DNA from: DATEJJ01 sp039649115
Lineage (GTDB): Bacteria > Actinomycetota > Actinomycetes > Mycobacteriales > Micromonosporaceae
Assembly (NCBI GenBank): GCA_039649115.1
Contig: JBBWZQ010000369.1
Span: 1 to 11,973, forward strand
DNA length: 11,973 nt
Reading direction: 5' to 3'
Part shown: positions 6,953-11,973 of the stretch, one piece after another
How the letters are laid out: each line of letters begins with the position of its first letter
Numbering within the stretch: position 1 is the first letter of the stretch
The notes under the pieces: generated by a model
Database searches by the model: none
The model's input: only the letters and a program-made list of their open reading frames with translations
What the model was told of the DNA's origin: nothing
Position numbers and translations under genes: made by a program

Positions 6953-8344
6953 ATGGACTCACCCACCCAGACCCTGACCGAGCCGCTGGCGGAGCACGCC
7001 GAGGTGGCCGCGGCCCTGGCCGAGCAGGGCGTCAGGTACGCCCTCGGCGGCTGGATCGACGTGCTCGGCCGGTCCAAGTCCAAGGTCGTACCCGTGGACC
7101 ACCTGCCCCAGCTGCTCGCCGGCTCGGAGCGCTACACGCCGCGCGGCCTCGGGTACCTCGACGTGATGCGGCCCGAGGAGGACGAGTGCGTCGCCATGCC
7201 CGACCTGGCCACGCTCACCGTGCTGCCCTGGGACCGGCGGTTCGCCTGGATGGCCGCGGACCTGCTGTTCGGCGGGCGCGAGCCGTGGGCCCTGTGCCCC
7301 CGCTCGATCCTCAAGCGGCAGGTGGCGAGGGCCGGCGACCTCGGGTACACCTTCAACCTCGGCATCGAGACCGAGTTCTACGCCTTCCAGCCCAGCGCGC
7401 TGGACGGGGAGGGCCAGTACCTGACTCCGATCGCGCGCAGCGGGAGCATCAAACCCTCGCCCGGGTACGACATCGAGAGCACGTTCGACGCGATGCCCTT
7501 CCTGGACCAGATGGTGGCCTGCATGCAGGAGACCGGGTTCGGCGTGTACAGCTTCGACCACGAGGGCGGCGACGGGCAGTTCGAGTTCGACTTCGGCTAC
7601 GCGCCGGCGCTGCAGACCGCCGACCGGATCAGCCTGTTCCGGCTGATGGTGCGCCAGGTGGCCAAGCAGTGCGGCCTGGTCGCCACGTTCATGCCCAAGC
7701 CGTACCCCGCCGCCTGGGGCTCCGGGCACCACTTCAACATGAGCCTCGCCGAGGTGGACAGCGGGCACAACCTGTTCCGGGACACCGGCGACCCGCGCGG
7801 CCGGGGCTGGAGCAAGCTCGCGTACGCCTTCACCGCCGGCATCCTGCGCCACGCGCCGGCGCTGGCCGCGGTCGCCACCCCGACGGTCAACTCCTACAAG
7901 CGGCTGACCCCGCGGCTGCCCGACGGCAGCGTGTCGTGGGCCCCGATCTGGGCCGCGTACGGCGACAACAACCGCTCCTGCATGCTGCGGCTGCCGCGCA
8001 ACCGCGCCGCGCTGGAGAACCGCGCGGTCGACTCGGCCGCCAACACCTACCTGACCGCCGCGCTCATGCTCGCCGCCGGCCTGTCCGGCATCGCGGAGAA
8101 CCTGGACCCCGGCGAACCGGTCGAGTCGCTGACCTACGACTGGAACCCCCGCGCGGCCGGCGCCCGCCGGCTGCCGCGCAACCTGCTCGAGGCGATCGAG
8201 GCGTTCGAGGCGGACCCGCTGGTCCACGAGGTGTACCCGGCGCAGTTCATCACCGCGTACGTGGACATGAAGCACGCCGAGTGGGAGGCGTACCACGCCG
8301 AGGTCTCGACCTGGGAGCGCAACCGGTATCTGCTGGACCTGTGA
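6953..8344 (+). CDS. Class III (GlnT/GmaS-like) glutamine synthetase family ligase
   Basis: This 463-residue ATP-dependent gamma-glutamyl ligase belongs to the glutamine synthetase superfamily. Residues ~20-110 form the beta-grasp N-domain (GVRYALGGWIDVLGRSKSK). The catalytic domain holds GIETEFY (Glu139, Glu141), GQFEFDF (Glu211), GSGHHFN (256-262), NSYKRL (313-318), Arg341 in DNNR and ENR (355-357). The wording resembles type III glutamate-ammonia ligases and gamma-glutamylmethylamide synthetases rather than GlnA. It lacks the NRSA-type adenylylation context expected near the C-terminus of GlnA-I. The acceptor may be ammonia or an amine released by the amidohydrolase. ATG 6953 follows AAGGA with a 5-nt spacer, 10 bp after the upstream stop. 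The stop overlaps the TetR start. Fold and active site are sure; the amine substrate is inferred to be non-housekeeping. Confidence 0.92.
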   Translation: MDSPTQTLTEPLAEHAEVAAALAEQGVRYALGGWIDVLGRSKSKVVPVDHLPQLLAGSERYTPRGLGYLDVMRPEEDECVAMPDLATLTVLPWDRRFAWMAADLLFGGREPWALCPRSILKRQVARAGDLGYTFNLGIETEFYAFQPSALDGEGQYLTPIARSGSIKPSPGYDIESTFDAMPFLDQMVACMQETGFGVYSFDHEGGDGQFEFDFGYAPALQTADRISLFRLMVRQVAKQCGLVATFMPKPYPAAWGSGHHFNMSLAEVDSGHNLFRDTGDPRGRGWSKLAYAFTAGILRHAPALAAVATPTVNSYKRLTPRLPDGSVSWAPIWAAYGDNNRSCMLRLPRNRAALENRAVDSAANTYLTAALMLAAGLSGIAENLDPGEPVESLTYDWNPRAAGARRLPRNLLEAIEAFEADPLVHEVYPAQFITAYVDMKHAEWEAYHAEVSTWERNRYLLDL

Positions 8345-8982
8345 GTTCTCATACGACCGCGGTGCAGGAGCGCATCGTGGCGGCCGCCGCCGGGCTGTTC
8401 ACCACGCTCGGCTACACCGCGACGTCGACGACGATGATCGCGGCCGCCGTCGGGCTGCGCCAGCCGTCCCTGTACTACTACTTCCCGACCAAGGAGAGCA
8501 TCCTGTCCCGGCTGCTGGGGTACTCCTGGCGGCCGGGCCTGGCGTGCGCCCGCGCCCTGCGCACGTCGGGGGCCGGCCCGGACGCCCGGCTGTTCGCGCT
8601 GCTGGCCGTCGACGTCGAATCGCTGCGCCGGCTGCCGTGGAGCCTCGGCGCGCTGTACTACCTGCCGGACGCGCACGCCGCGCCGTTCGCCGAGATGTGG
8701 CGCGAGCGCGACGAGCTGCGCGACGAGTACGCGGTCCTGGTGGGCGACGGCGCGCGGGACGGGGTCTTCCAGGTGGACGATCCGGCGTTCGCGACCGACC
8801 TCGTCTTCCGGGTGACCGAGAGCATCGCGCAGACGCACGGCGAGGCGCACGGCCGGGACCCGGAGCGCTTCGCGGTCGACACCGCCCAGCACTGCCTGCG
8901 CCTGCTGGCGGCGCGGGATCCCGAGGGAGCCCGCGCGACCGGGCTCGCGCTGCGGGCGTCACTGAAAGCTACCAAGAAATGA
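8341..8982 (+). CDS. TetR-family transcriptional regulator
   Basis: This 213-residue regulator has a TetR N-terminal DNA-binding domain: residues ~8-55 run from VQERIVAAAAGLFTTLGY through the helix-turn-helix, with the recognition region VGLRQPSLYYYFPTKES. The C-terminal ~150 residues are an all-helical ligand and dimer domain without a family I can name. The GTG at 8341 overlaps the TGA of the synthetase gene (GTGA), with no obvious ribosome site, so translation is probably coupled. Its cotranscription with a gamma-glutamyl ligase gene suggests feedback by the amine or its glutamylated product. That parallels TetR-type control of polyamine glutamylation genes in other actinomycetes, but is inference here. 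Confidence 0.9.
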   Translation: MSSHTTAVQERIVAAAAGLFTTLGYTATSTTMIAAAVGLRQPSLYYYFPTKESILSRLLGYSWRPGLACARALRTSGAGPDARLFALLAVDVESLRRLPWSLGALYYLPDAHAAPFAEMWRERDELRDEYAVLVGDGARDGVFQVDDPAFATDLVFRVTESIAQTHGEAHGRDPERFAVDTAQHCLRLLAARDPEGARATGLALRASLKATKK

Positions 8983-9012
8983 TTGACTGTTGTCACTGCG
9001 TACCGCTGTCAT
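8983..9012 (+). promoter_or_regulatory. Possible promoter of secreted FnIII protein gene
   Basis: TTGACT (8983-8988) begins right after the TetR stop. TGTCAT (9007-9012) follows at 18-bp spacing. Transcription would begin near 9019, the A of the ATG. The -35 is good, the -10 is 4/6. It would separate this gene from the upstream operon. Confidence 0.4.
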
Positions 9013-9018
9013 AGGAGG

Positions 9019-10485
9019 ATGACCCGCCTGACGCTGTGCGCCGCCGCGGCGCTGACCCTGCTCGCACCCGCCCTTCCGGCCGCCGCGGCCGGCGCCGGCC
9101 CGGCCAGTCCGGCCGACCTCAACGCCACCAACGGCGCCACCGCCATCACCCTCACCTGGTCCCAGCCGGCCGCCGGCGCCAGGCCCGTGAGCTTCCGGGT
9201 GTACGAGGGGTCCACCGTGGTCGCTCGCAACACCACCACCCACGTGACACTGCGCAACCTGGTCTTCCTCAGCCGGCACACGTACACCGTGACCGCTGTC
9301 GACGGCTCCGGCCGGGAGTCCGCGCCCAGCGCGCCGATCACCCGGCAGGCCCTCGTCGGCGGCCCCTTCGGGTGTGGCCTGACCGCGCCCACCGGCCTGG
9401 TCGCCACCGAGGTCACCGCGTCGGCGGTCGCGCTGTCCTGGTCCAACGCGCAGCCGTACTGGGACCAGCCGGGGACCCTCGTCGTGCTGGTGGACGGCGC
9501 GGCGCTGATGCAGACCCCGCTGGACAGCGCGCGGGTGGGCGGGCTCGCACCCACGTCCACCCACACGTTCCAGGTGGCCCGGCGCGACTGCAACGGCCAA
9601 CTGCACCCCGGTGCCGCGCTGAGTGTCACCACTCCTGCCGGGAGCGCACCACGACCGGCCGCGCCGACCGGCCTCACCGTGGGCGGCCGTACCCGTTCGA
9701 CGATCGCGCTGTCCTGGGCCGCCGCGTCCGGCGCCGCCGCCTACGCGGTCTACAACGGGGGTACCCGGGTCGCCAGCACCACCGGCACCGCGGTCACCGT
9801 GGCGGGGCTCTGGCGGGACACCACCTACCAGTTCACCGTGGCAGCCCTGGACGCGGCCGGCGGGGAGTCCGCCGGCAGCGCGCCCGCGGCCACCACCACC
9901 CTGCCCTGCGACCAGCCGGTACCGGCACCCGTCCAGCTGAGCGCGACCGCCGTGTCCCCGTCCTCCGTCGCCCTGTCCTGGGTGTCCACTGTGGAGGCGA
10001 CGTCGTTCACCGTGCACCTCGTCGACCCCGACGGCACCGCGACCCCGGTCGCCACGGTGTTCACGCCGTCCGCGATGGTGACCGGCCTGCCCCCGGCGAC
10101 CGCGCTGCGCTTCGCCGTGCTCAGCCAGACCGGCGCGTGCGGCGCGTCCGCGGCGCGCCATGCCCCGGTGGTGACCACCCTGTCCGGTCCGGCCGCCCGA
10201 CCGGCGAGCCCGACCGGTCTGGCCGTCACGTCCAACACCCCGACCGGCAACGCGGCCAGCGTGACCCTGTCGTGGACCCAGCCGACCGGCACCGACCCGG
10301 CGACCGCCTACCGGCTCTACGAAGGGGCCGCGGTCCTCGGTACCAGCCAGACCACCACGCTGACGCTGCAGTTGCCTTCCGGGCCGACGCACGTGGTGCG
10401 CGCCGTCGGCGTGGACGCCGCCGGCAACGAGTCCGCCGGCAGCGCGCCGGTCACCTTCACCGCCGCGTACATCCCGATCCCCTGA
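9019..10485 (+). CDS. Secreted protein with five fibronectin type III domains
   Basis: This 488-residue exported protein opens with a Sec signal peptide (MTRLTLCAAAALTLLAPALPAAAA, cleavage near residue 24). Five FnIII domains follow at about 30-112, 122-206, 214-295, 302-388 and 396-482, each with the L-x-W core (TLTWSQP, ALSWSNA, ALSWAAA, ALSWVST, TLSWTQP). Domains 1, 3 and 5 share a D-x-x-G-x-E-S-A-x-S-A-P ending. Domains 2 and 4 instead carry a cysteine just before the domain (119, 297) and another in a late loop (191, 374), probably disulfide-bonded. There is no catalytic domain, carbohydrate-binding module, LPXTG or C-terminal membrane anchor, so it is likely free or loosely wall-bound. 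AGGAGG abuts the ATG with no spacer, consistent with leaderless translation. Function (adhesion, polymer or partner binding) is unknown. Confidence 0.88.
   Translation: MTRLTLCAAAALTLLAPALPAAAAGAGPASPADLNATNGATAITLTWSQPAAGARPVSFRVYEGSTVVARNTTTHVTLRNLVFLSRHTYTVTAVDGSGRESAPSAPITRQALVGGPFGCGLTAPTGLVATEVTASAVALSWSNAQPYWDQPGTLVVLVDGAALMQTPLDSARVGGLAPTSTHTFQVARRDCNGQLHPGAALSVTTPAGSAPRPAAPTGLTVGGRTRSTIALSWAAASGAAAYAVYNGGTRVASTTGTAVTVAGLWRDTTYQFTVAALDAAGGESAGSAPAATTTLPCDQPVPAPVQLSATAVSPSSVALSWVSTVEATSFTVHLVDPDGTATPVATVFTPSAMVTGLPPATALRFAVLSQTGACGASAARHAPVVTTLSGPAARPASPTGLAVTSNTPTGNAASVTLSWTQPTGTDPATAYRLYEGAAVLGTSQTTTLTLQLPSGPTHVVRAVGVDAAGNESAGSAPVTFTAAYIPIP
9865..9884 (+). repeat. 20-bp direct repeat within FnIII gene, copy 1
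   Basis: Encodes ESAGSAP at the end of FnIII domain 3. It is identical over 20 bp to 10429-10448 at the same place in domain 5, indicating a fairly recent duplication or gene conversion of the domain. Confidence 0.8.
10429..10448 (+). repeat. 20-bp direct repeat within FnIII gene, copy 2
   Basis: Encodes ESAGSAP at the end of FnIII domain 5, identical to 9865-9884. The flanking bases also give closely related codons (DAAGG versus DAAGN). Confidence 0.8.
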
Positions 10486-10522
10486 CGCCGCGCTTGCCAC
10501 CCCGTGCGGGCATGCTGCCGTG

Positions 10523-10539
10523 TCTGACGGTCCGTCAGA
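10523..10539. terminator. 17-bp palindrome at convergent gene junction
   Basis: TCTGACGG and CCGTCAGA form a perfect 8-bp inverted repeat around one base, in the 49-bp gap between two converging genes and overlapping the stop codon of the minus-strand gene (10537-10535). A hairpin would need a three-base loop and a seven-pair stem. There is no T-run on either side, so it may be a weak bidirectional terminator or a protein site. Confidence 0.35.
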
Positions 10540-11452
10540 GGCGTGCCAGCCGGGCGGCGCGCAGCGCTCCGGTCGCGAGCGGGATGGCGGCGGTGGCACC
10601 CCATACCAGGGCGTACAGGGCTTCCTGCGTGTTTGCGGTCGGGCTGGCGGTCAGGTTGGCGGTCGCCCATAGGTGGAGTGCCGGCAGCGCGAAGGCCAGC
10701 ATCGCCGCGCCCGCGGCCAAGGCTGCCCGCGCGTCGACGACGCTCCACAGCGCGCAGCCCAGCAGAGCGGCCTGGAGGATCCAGAACTGGTTGCGGAACA
10801 GGATCCACGTCCAGGAGTGCTCCGAGAAGACCGCGGGGAGTTGACTCGGCATCACGATGAGCGCCACCGGTACCGCGACCAGCCACCGCACCGGATGTGG
10901 CGAGGCGGGCGCGTGCCAGCGCAGGAGCGGGACGGTCAACGCGGCGGCCAGTGGCAACTGCCAGAGCAGTCCGTTCATCGTCATGCGGTTCGGCGCCCAG
11001 AGGTACTGGGTGAGGATCGCCAGCAGAGTCAGTGGCAGCGCGACCGCCCGCCGGCTGGCCGCGGTGGCGAGCAGGGCGCCGCAGACAAGCGCGGTGGTGA
11101 GCGGAAAGCCGAGGTCCGACAGCACGGAAAGCCGGCCGTTGGCGATCAGGCGGGTGGTCATGATGATCGACTCGGCGAGCATCATGGCGGCGCCGTCGGC
11201 GAGCAGGAGCAGGACGGCCAGGTGCAGGGTGCCGGCCCAGACGTCGCCGGACCTGTATCGTCGGTGCACGCCGGCACGGGTGCGCAGGCCACCCAGGACC
11301 AGAGCCACCGCCTCGCGGATGGTCGGGTACCGCTGTCCGGGGCGGGCAAGCTGCACCAGCGTGGCGATGATCTCCTGGGATCGTTCCTCGCGGTAGGCCT
11401 TCGGATAGCCGCGTAGCAGCCGGCGGTAGCGCTCTTCCAGTGGCTGAGTCAT
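10535..11452 (-). CDS. Multi-pass membrane protein of unknown function, paired with PadR
   Basis: I recognise no named family in this 305-residue protein. A charged cytoplasmic segment (LEERYRRLLRGYPKAYREERSQEIIATLVQL, given here in two parts: LEERYRRLLRGYPKAY then REERSQEIIATLVQL) resembles the N-terminal prefix common to actinobacterial membrane proteins encoded beside PadR regulators. About seven or eight hydrophobic helices follow, roughly at residues 77-97, 113-133, 135-151, 160-175, 187-205, 216-236, 239-259 and 277-297. No ATPase, channel or enzyme motif is visible. The ATG at 11452-11450 overlaps the PadR stop as ATGA, so the two are cotranslated. PadR-linked membrane proteins often answer envelope stress or drugs; that role is only a guess here. 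Confidence 0.8.
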   Translation of the reverse strand: MTQPLEERYRRLLRGYPKAYREERSQEIIATLVQLARPGQRYPTIREAVALVLGGLRTRAGVHRRYRSGDVWAGTLHLAVLLLLADGAAMMLAESIIMTTRLIANGRLSVLSDLGFPLTTALVCGALLATAASRRAVALPLTLLAILTQYLWAPNRMTMNGLLWQLPLAAALTVPLLRWHAPASPHPVRWLVAVPVALIVMPSQLPAVFSEHSWTWILFRNQFWILQAALLGCALWSVVDARAALAAGAAMLAFALPALHLWATANLTASPTANTQEALYALVWGATAAIPLATGALRAARLARL

Positions 11453-11787
11453 GCCGGCTTCACCACCCGTGCCTGGCGGTCGGTGACCAGCCGGGCGGCC
11501 TGGGCCATCCTGGTGGCCTCGGCGCGCAGTGCCGCCCGGCCCGCTCCGGTCAGGCCGTAGTAGCGGCGGGCTCGGCCGTTGACGGTCTCCTCGCTGCGCA
11601 CCTCGACGAGGCCCTCGTCGCTGAGCCGGTCCAGGGCGGCGTACAACGTCCCGGCCGCCAGCCGGACCCGCCCGTGCGACAACTCCTCGACCCGCTTGAT
11701 GATGGCGTAGCCGTGCAGCGCTCCGTCGAGCAGCGACGTCAGTGTCAGGTACGTCGGCTCACGCATGGGCCCCCGCAGCATAGTCAT
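11449..11787 (-). CDS. PadR-family transcriptional regulator
   Basis: This 112-residue winged helix-turn-helix repressor is of normal length for short PadR proteins. Marks of the family are LTSLLDGALHGYAIIKRV (residues 16-32), the recognition helix AAGTLYAALDRLSDEGLV (44-61) and the wing RARRYYGLTGAGRAAL (72-87). The ATG at 11787 is chosen because a TATACT -10 lies at exactly the leaderless distance; ATGs at 11781 and 11766 are alternatives, and the last has only a GGGGG run 3 bases away. It is followed by a membrane protein gene with a 4-bp ATGA overlap. PadR proteins normally repress their own operon; repeats over the promoter fit this. Confidence 0.9.
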   Translation of the reverse strand: MTMLRGPMREPTYLTLTSLLDGALHGYAIIKRVEELSHGRVRLAAGTLYAALDRLSDEGLVEVRSEETVNGRARRYYGLTGAGRAALRAEATRMAQAARLVTDRQARVVKPA

Positions 11788-11793
11788 ACCAAA

Positions 11794-11822
11794 AGTATAT
11801 ACAGCCTGTCTGAGTATAGACA
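11794..11822 (+). repeat. Direct repeat AGTATANACA over the padR promoter
   Basis: AGTATATACA (11794-11803) and AGTATAGACA (11813-11822) differ at one base and start 19 bp apart, near two helical turns. The first contains the palindrome GTATATAC (11795-11802). They cover the -10 and -35 of the PadR promoter, so they are candidate binding sites for the PadR protein itself. Confidence 0.5.
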
Positions 11823-11823
11823 A
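11794..11823 (-). promoter_or_regulatory. Leaderless promoter of the padR-type operon
   Basis: On the minus strand, TTGTCT (11823-11818) and TATACT (11799-11794) are 18 bp apart. The ATG at 11787 begins seven bases past the -10, which is where transcription should start. There is no Shine-Dalgarno sequence, so the mRNA is probably leaderless. Confidence 0.6.
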
Positions 11824-11863
11824 CAGTCGGGCTCGATGGGGCGAAAATGTCGGGGGGTACGTC

Positions 11864-11869
11864 TAGACT
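11864..11869 (+). promoter_or_regulatory. -10 element for leaderless DUF222-type gene
   Basis: TAGACT (TANNNT type) ends seven bases before the GTG at 11877, the spacing expected of a leaderless transcript. No clear -35 is seen around 11841-11847, and no Shine-Dalgarno lies before the GTG. Confidence 0.5.
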
Positions 11870-11876
11870 GGTACAC

Positions 11877-11973
11877 GTGATCGAAGAGTTGGCGGAGATG
11901 GCGCCCGGCCCCGGGTTGGCCGCCGCCCTCGCCGGTGTCGATCGCACCCTCCTCAACGGACACGACCTGGTCA
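11877..11973 (+). CDS. DUF222-type protein, probable HNH endonuclease (N-terminal fragment)
   Basis: Only 32 codons are visible before the right edge. They read as an N-terminal piece IEELAEMAPGPGLAAALAGV followed by DRTLLNGHDLV. This matches the typical opening of actinobacterial DUF222 (13E12-repeat) proteins, which have a phrase like PPGPELAALLA...LSGHDLV and usually end in an HNH nuclease domain. Those proteins occur in many copies per genome and are suspected mobile or DNA-processing nucleases of unclear role. The GTG start is supported by the -10 seven bases upstream. The HNH domain is not visible, so the nuclease call rests on the family. Confidence 0.65.
   Translation, partial: MIEELAEMAPGPGLAAALAGVDRTLLNGHDLV

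Noticed and set aside
6959..8296. 445-codon minus-strand open frame opposite the glutamine synthetase gene
   Set aside because: The plus-strand frame has every glutamine synthetase motif in order; the antisense frame shows none of any family.
9019..10485. FnIII gene as a glycoside hydrolase or chitinase accessory fragment
   Set aside because: It has its own signal peptide, five complete FnIII domains and a clean stop. No catalytic or carbohydrate-binding segment adjoins.
11788..11823. Longer PadR protein starting from TTG at 11823
   Set aside because: That TTG is better read as the -35 element, and the extra residues do not resemble the PadR N-terminus. ATG 11787 fits a leaderless start.
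1..11973. CRISPR array, tRNA, rRNA, transposase or attachment site
   Set aside because: No regularly spaced repeats, cloverleaf-like sequence, transposase motifs or terminal inverted repeats were seen by eye on either strand.

Overview
This window comes from a very GC-rich actinobacterium. The evidence is heavy G/C third-position use, frequent GTG starts, 1-4 bp ATGA/GTGA/TGATG gene overlaps, probable leaderless promoters, and a DUF222-type gene at the right edge. The protein style suggests a filamentous actinomycete, perhaps Micromonosporaceae; that placement is inference only. Coding density is high and no gap longer than about 120 bp lacks a gene. I see no tRNA, rRNA, CRISPR array or insertion sequence.

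Left block (1-5222, minus strand): a tightly packed operon, read right to left. It encodes an alpha/beta hydrolase of the proline iminopeptidase type, a family 5 lipoprotein solute-binding protein, an OppC/DppC-type permease, an OppB/DppB-type permease, and an oligopeptide-type ATPase that runs off the left edge. Together they form a peptide (or peptide-like solute) importer with its own cytosolic peptidase or amidase.

Central block (5223-8982, plus strand): a divergent FadR-type (FCD) GntR regulator, a creatininase-family metal amidohydrolase, a class III (GlnT/GmaS-like) glutamine synthetase homologue, and a TetR regulator whose start overlaps the synthetase stop. The 95-bp region between the two blocks carries a perfect 7+7 bp inverted repeat placed over both probable promoters. 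A related sequence (shared core CTAWAGGTC) lies in a 22-bp near-palindrome ahead of the creatininase gene. The simplest reading is one regulon: the GntR protein controls uptake, hydrolysis and gamma-glutamylation of a nitrogen-containing compound such as a peptide, amide, lactam or amine. The substrate cannot be named from sequence.

Right block (8983-11973): a secreted protein made of five fibronectin type III domains in an alternating A-B-A-B-A pattern, followed by a short convergent junction with a 17-bp palindrome. Beyond it lies a PadR regulator plus multi-pass membrane protein pair on the minus strand, and the first 32 codons of a probable DUF222/HNH-type protein on the plus strand. The last two units appear to be transcribed divergently from leaderless promoters within an 89-bp gap.
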